A stretch of 64,000 nucleotides of DNA from JALYUA01 sp039933215 (GTDB taxonomy: Bacteria; Acidobacteriota; Thermoanaerobaculia; UBA5066; Gp7-AA6): contig JBDTOO010000002.1 in NCBI GenBank assembly GCA_039933215.1, forward strand, positions 1 to 64,000, written 5' to 3'. The position numbers and the translations under genes were made by a program. Each line of letters opens with the position of its first letter. The first letter of the stretch is position 1. Below are positions 52,225-61,240 of the stretch, one piece after another. Below the pieces are notes generated by a model that worked only from the letters and a program-made list of their open reading frames with translations, was not told where the DNA came from and ran no database searches.

Positions 52225-54258
52225 CTACCCGCCGTACCTCGCAGCATCCCAGCGAATCCCCAGCTCACTCGGCGGCGCCATATAGCCGATCAAAGCCGAA
52301 GCCGCCACCACCGCCGGACTCGCCAGGAACCCTTCTCCTCCGATGCCCATGCGGTTCTGCCAGTTGCGGTTGAACGACGTGATCGCCCGCTGGCCCGCCG
52401 TCAGGGCGTCCGGACCCTGGCCGAAGCACGGGCCGCACCACGACTGGCGGATGCGGCCTCCGACCGAGCGGAAGACATCCGCGATCGACTCGCCGGCGAG
52501 CCGGGAGTCGGGTGCCTCGATCTGCCGTCCGACGGCGCCGGAGCCGGGAAACACGGTGAGCTCGCGCGCGACCTCGCGAAAGCCGTGCTCGCGGGCGGCC
52601 GTGATCACGAGCGCGGCCTGGAGCAGGTCCGCGTAGCTTCCGTTGGTGCAGGATCCGATCAGGGCCTTGTCGAAGGCGATCCGCTCGCGCGCGACCTCCG
52701 TGGCCGCAAACGCATTTCCCGGCGCGAACGGCTTGGCGATCATCGGCGCGATCTCCGAGAGGTCGAACGCCTCGTCGATCTCGTAGTGGGCGTCGGCGCC
52801 CGGAGCGACCTTCGGATACGGAAGCTCCAGGCCTTTTTCCGCGTACCAGGCGTCCGTGATGTCGTCCTGGGCGAAGACGCCGTTCAACGCCTCCGCCTCG
52901 GCCATCATGTTCGCGATCGTGTTCCGAAACGGCATCGCGAGCTGATGGTCGGCGTCGACGAACTCGACCGACATGCCCTGCGACTGCTTCGCGCCCCACC
53001 GGCGGAGGAGCTCGAGCACGATGTCCTTGCCGCTCACCCACGGCTGAAGCGCCCCGCGAAACACGACGCGGCGCTGGCGTGCGCACGTGAAGTAGATCGC
53101 GCCCGTCGCCCATCCGAACCCGAGCGTGGTCGAGCCGACGCCGAACCCGACCGCCCCGTAGGCGCCGTACGCCCGGCTGTGCGAGTCGGCTCCGGGGATG
53201 AACATGCCCGGGAGCACGAGGCCCTGCTCCGGAAAGTAGAAGTGGAAGATCCCGTCGCCGGGGTCGGCGTACCACGGCTTGCCGATCCCCTGAACCCGCG
53301 CGAACTCCCGCCCGATCGACGTCTGCTTCTCGTCGGCGTCCTTGCCGGTGAAGACGAAATGGTCGTTGGCGATCGCCGCCTGGCGCGGCGCGATCATGTT
53401 GCCGCCGGTGATCTTGTTGAAGGTGTGGATTGCGAACGGCGCGGTGCCGTCCGACGCGGGGAGGAGATCGGCGTAGACCCGGAGCGTGGCGCCCGGGCGC
53501 ACGACGGCGTCCTTGTCCACCCGGTGCGCCCAGACGATCTGCTCCGTGGTCGTCATTGTCCGCGCGGTCTCGGCGTCCGGCCAGACGATCCGCGGCTCCG
53601 TCCGGACGGACTCCGGAAACTCGCGGCGTCCGAGCACGAAGATGCCTCCGCTCGAACGGATCTCCTCCTCTTTCGGCGTCAGCGGCACAGGCGTATAGCC
53701 CTTGCCCTGCGTCTCGTTCGTCAGGCGTCGCGTTCCGGGATCGAACACGAAGACGTCGCCGTCCCGCGCGTCCGCGACGGCTTCCGGGCTCTGGACCACG
53801 TGGAGGCCGAGGTTGAACGCGTTGCGCCGGAAGATGTCTCCCATGTTCTGGCCGCAGACGACGACGAGCTCGCGTCCCACCTCTTCGGCGACGCCCTTCA
53901 GCCCCGCCGGGCTCATCTCCCGCGACGAGCCGATCGCGAAGCGGTCTCCCGCGACCACGAAGGTCTGACCGGAATGGACGCGCCGGCGGAAGTCCGGCAT
54001 CAGGTATCGGAACGACCCGGCCTTCCAGCGCTCGTCGAGCGTCGCGAGGCTCTCGGAGACGCAATCGGCCGCCGGGGTGATCTGGTCGGTGTCGATCGCG
54101 TCGAGCTTCCGCCCCGGGTTCTTCGGGTCCCAGAAAATGAGGGCTTGACCGCGAATCGGCGGGTGGTCGGCCAGGCTCGCCGGCACGGCCGCGGCGGTCG
54201 CGGAGATCTGGTCCGGCAGAGCTCCCGGCTGGAATCGCGCTTTGGGAATCTGGTGCAT
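52225..54258 (-). CDS. Aconitase-family enzyme with N-terminal swivel domain
   Basis: A 677-residue hydro-lyase-type protein. The swivel (LeuD-like) domain comes first: AIDTDQITPAADCV (~55-68), GDRFAIGSSREMSPAGLKG (~103-121), then a linker (~200-250) and the three-domain catalytic part: HTFNKITGGNMIAPRQ (~305), PGADSHSRAYGAYGAVGFGV (~383), GSCTNG (~535), and CGPCFGQGPD (~606). All three cluster cysteines are present. AcnA and IPM dehydratases have the swivel last or separate; AcnB has it early but with a HEAT domain, which is absent here. ATG 54258 follows GGAG. Substrate not determinable: 2-methylcitrate, isopropylmalate, citrate or homocitrate are possible. Confidence 0.88.
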   Translation of the reverse strand: MHQIPKARFQPGALPDQISATAAAVPASLADHPPIRGQALIFWDPKNPGRKLDAIDTDQITPAADCVSESLATLDERWKAGSFRYLMPDFRRRVHSGQTFVVAGDRFAIGSSREMSPAGLKGVAEEVGRELVVVCGQNMGDIFRRNAFNLGLHVVQSPEAVADARDGDVFVFDPGTRRLTNETQGKGYTPVPLTPKEEEIRSSGGIFVLGRREFPESVRTEPRIVWPDAETARTMTTTEQIVWAHRVDKDAVVRPGATLRVYADLLPASDGTAPFAIHTFNKITGGNMIAPRQAAIANDHFVFTGKDADEKQTSIGREFARVQGIGKPWYADPGDGIFHFYFPEQGLVLPGMFIPGADSHSRAYGAYGAVGFGVGSTTLGFGWATGAIYFTCARQRRVVFRGALQPWVSGKDIVLELLRRWGAKQSQGMSVEFVDADHQLAMPFRNTIANMMAEAEALNGVFAQDDITDAWYAEKGLELPYPKVAPGADAHYEIDEAFDLSEIAPMIAKPFAPGNAFAATEVARERIAFDKALIGSCTNGSYADLLQAALVITAAREHGFREVARELTVFPGSGAVGRQIEAPDSRLAGESIADVFRSVGGRIRQSWCGPCFGQGPDALTAGQRAITSFNRNWQNRMGIGGEGFLASPAVVAASALIGYMAPPSELGIRWDAARYGG

Positions 54259-54352
54259 TCCGCTCCTCGTATCGTGGCCCGCCGGATCGTATATCCGCCC
54301 GGGCGCGGCGGCCGCTTTACGTCCGGGCGGTTTCCGCCCATGATGGCCGCGC

Positions 54353-55576
54353 GTGCACGAGCCCACAACAGACGTCGGTGGGGGGAATCACCCCCTTTCC
54401 CCGGCGCGCGGGGGCCGCGGTTCCCGGATCGCCCGGGCGCTGATCGGCGTCCCGTGGAGCGAAGCGCCCTCGCTTCTTCCCGGGCTCGTTCTCGCGGTGG
54501 CGATCATGCTCGCGGCGCAGGCGCTCGGCGGATTCGCCGGGCGCGGAATCCTGGCGCTCCAGGGCATCGACCCCGCGGGAAAGCCGTCGCCGATCTCGGG
54601 AATCATGGTCGCTATCGTCCTCGGGATGATCGTGGCGAACTCCGTGCGCCTTCCGGCGGTGTTCGCTCCCGGGCTGCAGTTCGCGATGAAAAAAATGCTT
54701 CGCCTCGGGATCATCCTCGTCGGGATCCGCCTCTCGGTCTTCGACGTGATCGCCCTGGGCGCGCTCGCAATCCCCGTCGTCGCGACGATCGTCGTCGTGG
54801 CTCTGATCGTGACCCCGGCGTTCGCGCGGCGCCTCGGAGTCTCGGCGCGGTTCGGGATCCTGACCGCGGCCGCCACGGCCATCTGCGGGGTGACGGCGGC
54901 GCTCGCCGTCGCGCCGGCCATCGAAGCCGACGAGCGCGAAGTGGCCTACACCGTCGCGATCGTCACGCTGTTCGGTGCCATCGCGATGTTCGTCGACCCT
55001 TACCTCGCGCACGCCCTTTTCGGGAAGACGTCGGCCTCGGTGGGCCTCTTCCTGGGAACGGGAATCCACGACACGTCGCAGGTGATGGGCGCCGCGCTCT
55101 CCTACAAGGAGCTCTTCCACGACGAGCGCGCGCTGAAGGTGGCCACGGTCACGAAGCTCACGCGCAACGTCTTCCTGGCCGCGGTCGTTCCCGCGCTCGC
55201 GTACCTGCACGCCCGGGGAAACGCCGCGCACGGCTCCGTCCGCCGGCGGATTCCGTTCGCGACGCTCTTTCCCCTCTTCGTGCTCGGATTTCTCGCGATG
55301 GCGCTCGTGCGCTCCGGAGGGGACGGCATGCTCGCCCGGGGCAGCTCCGCCTACGGGATCTGGGAGGCGGCGGGATGGGCGCGGATCACGAAGGCGGCCG
55401 GCGAGACCTGGGCGGGCGCGGCGCTCGCCACGGCGATGGCGGGCGTCGGGCTCACGACTCGATTCGAAGTCTTCCGGGGCCTCGGCGCGCGGCCGCTCTA
55501 CGTCGGCGCCGTCTCCGCGACGGTCGTGAGCGCCCTCGCGCTCCTCCTGGCGGCGCTCGTCGGCCCGAGGATGTGA
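54353..55576 (+). CDS. YeiH/UPF0324-family membrane transporter
   Basis: A 407-residue protein with about ten hydrophobic segments in the pattern of the YeiH (putative sulfate exporter) family: ISGIMVAIVLGMIVANSVRL (~83), MKKMLRLGIILVGIRLSVFD (~112), ICGVTAALAVAPAIEADERE (~183), GTGIHDTSQVMGAA (~233). Members are linked to sulfite or sulfonate export but few are tested. GTG start at 54353, no strong ribosome site. Divergent from the aconitase-like gene, convergent with blaR1. Confidence 0.85.
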   Translation: MHEPTTDVGGGNHPLSPARGGRGSRIARALIGVPWSEAPSLLPGLVLAVAIMLAAQALGGFAGRGILALQGIDPAGKPSPISGIMVAIVLGMIVANSVRLPAVFAPGLQFAMKKMLRLGIILVGIRLSVFDVIALGALAIPVVATIVVVALIVTPAFARRLGVSARFGILTAAATAICGVTAALAVAPAIEADEREVAYTVAIVTLFGAIAMFVDPYLAHALFGKTSASVGLFLGTGIHDTSQVMGAALSYKELFHDERALKVATVTKLTRNVFLAAVVPALAYLHARGNAAHGSVRRRIPFATLFPLFVLGFLAMALVRSGGDGMLARGSSAYGIWEAAGWARITKAAGETWAGAALATAMAGVGLTTRFEVFRGLGARPLYVGAVSATVVSALALLLAALVGPRM

Positions 55577-55603
55577 CCGACCCGCATACCCGGGAGAGGC
55601 GCC

Positions 55604-58018
55604 TCAGTTCTCGGCGACTTCGCGATCCTCTCGGGCGTCGATCATCTGCTGCGCCTTGCGGAACCGGGGATCGCGGCGCAGGTTGTCGAGGTCTCGGTCC
55701 TGGCGGAGCGTCTCCTCTTCGCCGAACCCGGCGGCCAGTGACTGAAAGAGAACGTCGAACGCCGCGTCCTTCTGGTCGAGCCGCGCGTACGAGCACGCGA
55801 GGTTGTAGAGGCTCGCGCTCCTGCGGTAGCCCAGGTCGAGGGCCTTGCGGAACGACACGACGGCCGCGTCGGGCTGTTCCCCGCGGATCTGGGCGTAGCC
55901 GAGATTGAACCAGGCCCGGCCGAGGGTCGGGTGCCGCAGGGCGGCCTTCCGAGCGTGCTCGACGGCCTCGCGCCAGGCGGGGCGGTTGGTCGAGCGAAGC
56001 CATTTTTTCCAGATTTCGACCGACGGCGTCTGGAGCTCCTCGGCGAGCGTCTGCAGCTCGGGGAAGCGAGGATCCTTTCGGATCGCCTCGAGATCGTCGT
56101 CATCGGCGAGATGCGACGGATTGTCGAATCCGTTCTCGAGCGAGCGCCGGAGGGCGTCGAGAGCCGGTCCCGTCTCGCCCGCGAGCGATAGGGCGCACGC
56201 CTCGTTGTAGAAGGACGTCCCCGGGCGGTTTCCGAGCTCCGCCGAGCGATGGAAGGCTTTCGCCGAGAGGGCGTAGTCGCCGTTTTTCAGCAGGTGGAGG
56301 GCCGATTCATAGAACGCGTTGCCGTCCTTCGTTTCCTGTGAGGCGAGGCGTTCGTAGCGCGCCGCGGCTTCCCGGGCGGCGTCGCGTTTCGCCGCCATCT
56401 TCCGGTCTTTGGATTCGTGCTGAAGCGCCGCGAAGCGCGGATCCGAGCGGAGGTCGTCGAGATCGTCGTCGCTCTCGAGATATTTCTCGAGCTCGAAGCC
56501 CGCGGCCTCCGCTTTCGCGAGCCACTCGAATGCGCGATCCTTGTCGCCCTTGAGTGCATAGCCGCACGCGATGTTGTAGCTCGCCGCTTCCTCGCGGCAG
56601 CCGGCGTCGATCGACTTCTGGAACGCTTCGATCGCCTCATCGAAGCGCTCGCGGCGGTGGAGTCTCATGCCGCGCTCGTACGAGTCGCAGGACTCCAGCC
56701 TGACCTTCCCGGATTTCCATTTCGAAGCGAGGACGAACCCCGCGTCGCTCGCCGCCTCGGGTGCGGCTGGAACGGGATTCGGACTGGCCGAACGGATGCT
56801 CTCGCGGCCGCGTTCCTTCGGGCAGAAGGGCTTCTGGTGCTTCGTCGACCCGCCGCTTCTCACGTCGGCGGGCGTCCAGAGAGACGCCACCTGATCCGCA
56901 CCGGCGGGCAGCGCGGCGGCCGAGGCGGAGCGGTCCGACCACGGCTGGACGGCCGAGAGGACGAGGACGGCGAAAAGAACGCCGAGGGCCGCACCGCGCA
57001 TTTCGGCGCGGGTCGGCCCCCGGCGATGGAGGCCCGGATCCAGGATGGCGCGCATCCGACCCTCGAACTGGGACGGACGAGCCATCGCCATGACGGGCAG
57101 CGCCCGGGCCGTCGCGGGCTTCAAGCTCCGCACGATCCCGAGAAGGTGCGCCGCGTACACGGAAGGTTTGGTGCCGTGATCGAGAACGAGGTCGTCGCAG
57201 GCGCGCTCGCAGCTGCGCCGCGCTTCACGCCGCGCGAGATACACGAGCGGATGGAACCAGTAGACGGCGGCGGCGAGCTCGGCGACGACCAGGGTCAGCC
57301 AGTCCCCGCGGCGCACGTGCGCGAGCTCGTGGAGCAGCACCACCCGACGCCGCTCGGGCGACCATTTTCGGGCGGCGTCGTTAACGAGGAGGACGGGCCT
57401 GCGGATCCCCGAGGTCATCGCGACCGGGACGTCAGCGCTCGCGACGAGCCGGATGGCGCGCGAGATGCCCAGTCGCCGCGCGAGCTCGTCCGCCGCGTCC
57501 GTCCAGGCAGCGTCGCCCACGAGGCGGCCGTCGTCTGCGATCCGGCGCACCCGGCGGAAGCCGAATGCGAGCCGCGCGAGGGACAGGATCGCTCCGGCGA
57601 GCCACGCGGCGATCAGCAGGCGGGCGATCGACTGCGGCGTCCACGGCGGCGTCGCGGGAGCCGGCGCGGGCTCTTTGAATCGCGTCTCGGCCGCCGGGAC
57701 GCCGCTCGCGGCTTCTGCGGCGACCGGCATCTCCACGGCAGACTCCGACGGGGGGAGGGCGGTGTCGTCGGCATCGACGGCGTCCGCGGGCAGGAGGCGG
57801 GGAACGAGTGGGATCGAGAAGGAAGGCACGACGGCGGTCGCGAGCGGCAGCGCGAGCGCACCGGCGAGCCCGAGCATCGCGACGAGATGCCGCGCGGACG
57901 CGGAGAGCCGGCGCAGGCCGTAGAGGGTCAGGAGCACGAGGGCGAGAAGGAACGTGACCTTCAGCGACAGGTCGAGTCCGAAGCGGGCCGCCGCGAGGGC
58001 GAACGTTTGAGGGTCCAT
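55604..58018 (-). CDS. BlaR1/MecR1-type M56 metallopeptidase with repeated TPR-like tail
   Basis: An 804-residue membrane sensor-peptidase. N-terminal hydrophobic helices (~15-75), a Pro/Ala stretch, a further helix (~135-155), then the M56 peptidase with LLHELAHVRRGDW (zinc motif HExxH, ~230) and a last helix (~338-355). Unlike BlaR1 there is no penicillin-binding domain; the C-terminus has TPR-like helices with three copies of a module ending in D-DLD-LR-DPRF (~493-530, 616-656, 749-789). Its ATG follows the blaI stop by one base, with AGGAGG inside blaI. It probably cleaves BlaI on sensing a signal. Confidence 0.9.
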   Translation of the reverse strand: MDPQTFALAAARFGLDLSLKVTFLLALVLLTLYGLRRLSASARHLVAMLGLAGALALPLATAVVPSFSIPLVPRLLPADAVDADDTALPPSESAVEMPVAAEAASGVPAAETRFKEPAPAPATPPWTPQSIARLLIAAWLAGAILSLARLAFGFRRVRRIADDGRLVGDAAWTDAADELARRLGISRAIRLVASADVPVAMTSGIRRPVLLVNDAARKWSPERRRVVLLHELAHVRRGDWLTLVVAELAAAVYWFHPLVYLARREARRSCERACDDLVLDHGTKPSVYAAHLLGIVRSLKPATARALPVMAMARPSQFEGRMRAILDPGLHRRGPTRAEMRGAALGVLFAVLVLSAVQPWSDRSASAAALPAGADQVASLWTPADVRSGGSTKHQKPFCPKERGRESIRSASPNPVPAAPEAASDAGFVLASKWKSGKVRLESCDSYERGMRLHRRERFDEAIEAFQKSIDAGCREEAASYNIACGYALKGDKDRAFEWLAKAEAAGFELEKYLESDDDLDDLRSDPRFAALQHESKDRKMAAKRDAAREAAARYERLASQETKDGNAFYESALHLLKNGDYALSAKAFHRSAELGNRPGTSFYNEACALSLAGETGPALDALRRSLENGFDNPSHLADDDDLEAIRKDPRFPELQTLAEELQTPSVEIWKKWLRSTNRPAWREAVEHARKAALRHPTLGRAWFNLGYAQIRGEQPDAAVVSFRKALDLGYRRSASLYNLACSYARLDQKDAAFDVLFQSLAAGFGEEETLRQDRDLDNLRRDPRFRKAQQMIDAREDREVAEN

Positions 58019-58019
58019 C

Positions 58020-58409
58020 TCAGCGCCCCTCCTCACGGGCGTTTTCGATCAGTTGGGAGAGGCGGTCGAGATCGTTCTCGGAGAGCTCCGATCGCTTGAC
58101 GTCGAGCAGCGCGGCGACGGCCTTCTCGGGAGATCCCTCGAAGAAGGTGTTCACGAGACTCTGCATCGCCGAGCGCCGGGCCCGGTCGGGAGCGAGCGTC
58201 GGCAGGAAGACGTAGCGCGTCCGGTCGGCCACGTGCCGGAGGTGGCCCTTGGTCTCGAGGATCCGCAGGAGAGCCCGCACCGCCGAGTTGGAGGGCGGAT
58301 CCGGGAGCGCCTCGAGGACTTCGGTCGCCGTGGCCTGGCCGGTGCGGTAGATCACTTCCATGATCTGGCGCTCCCGGCGGCTCAACTGATCCAGGGGGAT
58401 CTTCTTCAT
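58020..58409 (-). CDS. BlaI/MecI/CopY-family repressor
   Basis: A 129-residue winged-helix repressor: LSRRERQIMEVIYRTGQATA (~9-28), recognition part SNSAVRALLRILETKGHL (~40-57), and a dimerisation/cleavage region with AMQSLVNTFFEGSPEKAVAAL (~81-101). In BlaI-type systems the paired membrane peptidase cleaves the repressor to switch genes on. Two dyads overlap the promoter before this gene, so the pair regulates itself. No beta-lactamase gene lies nearby. Confidence 0.95.
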   Translation of the reverse strand: MKKIPLDQLSRRERQIMEVIYRTGQATATEVLEALPDPPSNSAVRALLRILETKGHLRHVADRTRYVFLPTLAPDRARRSAMQSLVNTFFEGSPEKAVAALLDVKRSELSENDLDRLSQLIENAREEGR

Positions 58410-58423
58410 GGGGCCTCCGCGAT

Positions 58424-58468
58424 GCTAAAAAACTAGCAGATGCTAAAAATTTAGCTCTCGGAAGTCAA
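58424..58468 (-). promoter_or_regulatory. Promoter with two BlaI-type operator dyads
   Basis: GCTAAAAAACTAGC (58424-58437) and GCTAAAAATTTAGC (58442-58455) lie 18 bases apart, the second a perfect palindrome. On the minus strand TTGACT (58468-58463), a 17-base spacer and TAGCAT (58445-58440) form the promoter, so the dyads sit on the spacer, -10 and start region. Confidence 0.85.
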
Positions 58469-58521
58469 GTACGCACGGCCCGGGAAAAGGTTTTTCGGAC
58501 GAAGGCGCGAGTCGGAGGGGC

Positions 58522-58749
58522 TCAGCTCTCCCGGAGAGGCAGCCGGGCGGAGCCCGGTCGGTCGTCCGGGGCGCCGCCCACCTCGAATCGCTCGTGGAGG
58601 GCCGCCTGGTAGGAGAAGTTGCAGGTGGGGTTCGCGCACGCCAGGACGAGACGGCGGACCCCTTCCAGGTCGATCGGAGAACCGCAGGCGGGACAGACCC
58701 CCGAGAACATGAGGCGCAGCCGGGTGCTCTCGAATTCCTCGCGGGTCAT
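58522..58749 (-). CDS. Small zinc-ribbon protein
   Basis: A 75-residue protein with SGVCPACGSPIDLEGV and LACANPTCNFSYQ: Cys pairs at ~19/22 and ~38/43 form a zinc ribbon with C-x2-C and C-x4-C spacing. AGGAGG precedes the ATG. No partner is obvious; it could be a nucleic-acid-binding or chaperone-like protein. The region 58750-58961 behind has a perfect 11-pair hairpin (58793-58818) and no gene. Confidence 0.75.
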   Translation of the reverse strand: MTREEFESTRLRLMFSGVCPACGSPIDLEGVRRLVLACANPTCNFSYQAALHERFEVGGAPDDRPGSARLPLRES

Positions 58750-58961
58750 CGGTCCTCCTGGATGAAGGGCGCCGCCGGCCGGAGGGACGCGCCGCCCGTC
58801 GAGCCGTCTCGACGGGCGAAAACGACGCGGCTCGGCTCACACAAGGGGAGTGGCGCCTCCGGTCTCGATGAAATGGATTGTGACGGAATACAGACTAAGC
58901 CCCGCGGCCACCGAAGTAAAGGACCGCGTCTCCCGCCGACGGAAGCGCCGTGGCGTTCCCC

Positions 58962-59660
58962 TCAGGAGGAGATCAGCTTCGCGATCGCGAACGCGGCGCC
59001 GGCCGCGATGCCGCCGACGACCGTCGTCTGCCACGCGCTGCGAAGCGGCTTCTTTACCGTGAACAGGCCCTTCACCCATCCGAAGGCGAACAGCGCGACG
59101 AGCGTCATCGCCACGGAGGCGAGGAGCGCCGAGGAGTTCTCGTGCACGAAAAAGTAGGGGGAAAGGGGGACGAGGCCTCCGGCGACGTACGAGGCGGCGA
59201 TCGTCAGAGCGCTCTGCCGCGCGCGGGCCGGGTCTGGCTTCTCGAGGCCGAGCTCGAACTTCATCATGAAGTCGACCCAGCGCTTCCGGTCGCGGGAGAG
59301 CGAATCGGCGGCCGCGATGGAGGCGTCCCGGGGCAGGCCGTACTCCTCGAGGAGCTCGGCCACCTCCCGCGTCTCCTCTTCGGGAATCTCGATCGTCTCC
59401 CGCTTTTCGCGGGCGAGCTCCGCGGCGTAGTGCTCCGCGTCCGTCCGCGCGGCGAGGTAGCCTCCGAGACCCATCGCGATCGATCCGGCCGCGATCTCGG
59501 CCAGCCCCGCCGTGATCACCACCCTCGTCGAATCGACGGCCCCCGAGAGCCCGGCCGCGAGGGCGAACGGCACCGTGAGCCCGTCGGACATGCCGATGAC
59601 GACGTCGCGGATGGTCGCCGACGCGGTGAAGTGCTTTTCGACGTGCGGGGTCTGGGGCAA
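58962..59660 (-). CDS. VIT1/CCC1-family iron/manganese transporter
   Basis: A 232-residue membrane protein of the VIT/CCC1 family, which exchanges protons for Fe2+ or Mn2+. Motifs: VVIGMSDGLTVPFALAAGLS (~18-37), TAGLAEIAAGSIAMGLGGYL (~48-67), EEYGLPRDASIAAADSL in the cytosolic metal-binding part (~95-115), and three later helices. I chose TTG 59660 with GGGAGG six bases upstream, which fits the family's length; the frame runs on to 59864 without homology. Divergent from the Crp-type regulator; possible iron detoxification. Confidence 0.85.
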   Translation of the reverse strand: MPQTPHVEKHFTASATIRDVVIGMSDGLTVPFALAAGLSGAVDSTRVVITAGLAEIAAGSIAMGLGGYLAARTDAEHYAAELAREKRETIEIPEEETREVAELLEEYGLPRDASIAAADSLSRDRKRWVDFMMKFELGLEKPDPARARQSALTIAASYVAGGLVPLSPYFFVHENSSALLASVAMTLVALFAFGWVKGLFTVKKPLRSAWQTTVVGGIAAGAAFAIAKLISS

Positions 59661-59771
59661 GGCGCCTCCCGGTACGGCGCACTCTATTTCGGAAATCAGG
59701 GCCGCGAGGAGTTGGAACGCGCGAGGAGCGGGCCGGAGGACGGTTGTGCGCAGGAGAACATGTCCTTCCGC

Positions 59772-59785
59772 GTACCGCTTTGTAC
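59772..59785. promoter_or_regulatory. GTAC-N6-GTAC dyad before the Crp-type gene
   Basis: GTACCGCTTTGTAC in the divergent spacer between the VIT1-type and regulator genes, followed by GGGAACTGACACTACTGTC. The same spacing occurs at 61241-61254. Candidate operator, binding protein unknown. Confidence 0.4.
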
Positions 59786-59853
59786 GGGAACTGACACTAC
59801 TGTCGATTGTCTCGCAGGTAGCCCAGAACGGGCTGGCGCCTGAGAAAGGCGCC

Positions 59854-60567
59854 ATGAGCATCAAACCCTCTGTCAGAAATCACCTGCTTGCGAGTCTCCC
59901 CGATCCGGAGATGCGCCGGCTCACTCCCTCCCTGCAACCTCACACCTGGCGCATCCGCGAAGAGCTCCATCAGCCGGGCAAGCCCCTGGACTTCGTCTAC
60001 TTCCCCGTGAGCGGCGTGGCCTCACTCGTCACGAGCATGGAGGATGGGACGACGGTGGAGGCGGCGACCGTCGGCAACGAGGGACTGGTCGGCCTGCCGA
60101 TGTTTCTCGAAACGGGGACCGTCTCGATCGAAGCGTTCGTCCAGATCCCCGGCGAATGCCTCCGCATGAAGGCGTCGATCTTCCGGGCCGAGATGCAGAA
60201 CGGCGGCGTGCTCCGCGAGGTCGCCCAGATCTATACCCAGGTCCTGTTGCGCTTCGTCGCCCAGTCTTCGGCCTGCAACCGTCTCCACTCCCTCCGGCAG
60301 CGTTGCGCCCGATGGCTAATGCTCTCCCACGACCGCGTCGTTGGCGACGCGTTTCTTCTCACGCAGGAGTTCCTCTCGCAGATGCTCGGAGTACGCCGCG
60401 CGACCGTGACGGTGGCGGCCGGCGAGCTTCGACAGCTCGGTCTGATCACCTACCGCCAGGGCCGGATCCAGATCGACGATCGCGATGGCCTCGAACAGGC
60501 CGCGTGCGAATGTTACGGCGTCATCCGTCGGGAGTTCGACCGGCTGGCCCGGTTCAAGTCGAAGTAA
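59854..60567 (+). CDS. Crp/Fnr-family transcriptional regulator
   Basis: A 237-residue regulator with a cyclic-nucleotide-binding-type beta-roll (~25-145: LDFVYFPVSGVASLVTSMED, TVGNEGLVGLPMFLETGTVS) and a C-terminal winged HTH (~160-215: QEFLSQMLGVRRATVTVAAG, LRQLGLITYRQGRIQI). No N-terminal Fe-S cysteines of Fnr. ATG 59854 follows GAAAGG. This subgroup is common beside stress genes in soil bacteria; the effector is unknown. Confidence 0.92.
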   Translation: MSIKPSVRNHLLASLPDPEMRRLTPSLQPHTWRIREELHQPGKPLDFVYFPVSGVASLVTSMEDGTTVEAATVGNEGLVGLPMFLETGTVSIEAFVQIPGECLRMKASIFRAEMQNGGVLREVAQIYTQVLLRFVAQSSACNRLHSLRQRCARWLMLSHDRVVGDAFLLTQEFLSQMLGVRRATVTVAAGELRQLGLITYRQGRIQIDDRDGLEQAACECYGVIRREFDRLARFKSK

Positions 60568-60603
60568 CGGCGGCGCACGCGGACCGTCGTCTGCCGCTTA
60601 CCC

Positions 60604-61203
60604 CTAAAGCTTCGGGACCGCCTGCTGCTCGCCGCCATGGCCATCGGCGCGGTTCTCGTCGCCAGGCGACGTGATCCGGATCGTGGCGCTTCCGCCGGGT
60701 TCACGCTGCGGAGCGCTCTCGGCCATCTGCAGCTTTCCGGAGCGCCACGAGCACACCGTGCAGAAGCGGTTCGTAGCTTCCCGGTTGCGCGTCGGAAGCG
60801 CGACACCGCATCCTGCGCACTCCGGCGGCGGCAGGAGATCCGCGCTCGCGATCGCCATCGACCGATGCAGACGGCGCGAAGCGTCTTCGGCGTTCGAGGC
60901 GGAGAGGCTCGCACCCATGCCGAGGCGGGCGTTCATGACGGCGCGGGCGATAGCCAGAGCGCGCGTCTCGCCGCTGCCGGTCGACAACCGCTCGCGCGAA
61001 GTCTGGAAGACGATCCAGAACGTGCAGTACCAGACGCCTTCGATCTGCTCGATGGAGCAGGGCATGTCCTGCATCTCGAGGCGTCGGAGGAGACGGTTCG
61101 CCGCCTTTTCGCTCGTCGAGTACGGCGGCGTCTTCTTCTTGGCGTCGCCGTTTAACTTGCGCTCGATCTGGCGGTCGAGTTCCGGCCCGGCATCGTTGAG
61201 CAT
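60604..61203 (-). CDS. Hypothetical protein with C-terminal zinc ribbon
   Basis: A 199-residue protein. The N-terminal part (~35-95: LLRRLEMQDMPCSIEQIEG, SGSGETRALAIARAVMNARL) has the pattern of a small alpha/beta sandwich; the C-terminal part holds CAGCGVALP and CTVCSW, a C-x2-C pair of a zinc ribbon (~128-152). Function unknown. The dyad GTAC-N6-GTAC lies 38 bases before its ATG. It has no strong ribosome site. Confidence 0.65.
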   Translation of the reverse strand: MLNDAGPELDRQIERKLNGDAKKKTPPYSTSEKAANRLLRRLEMQDMPCSIEQIEGVWYCTFWIVFQTSRERLSTGSGETRALAIARAVMNARLGMGASLSASNAEDASRRLHRSMAIASADLLPPPECAGCGVALPTRNREATNRFCTVCSWRSGKLQMAESAPQREPGGSATIRITSPGDENRADGHGGEQQAVPKL

Positions 61204-61240
61204 GAGACGTTCACGTTAAAACCCCCGCTGCACGGAGTCA

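Noticed and set aside
52265..54064. 599-residue Arg-rich frame inside the aconitase-like gene
   Set aside because: Same strand, other frame; the aconitase frame has all catalytic motifs.
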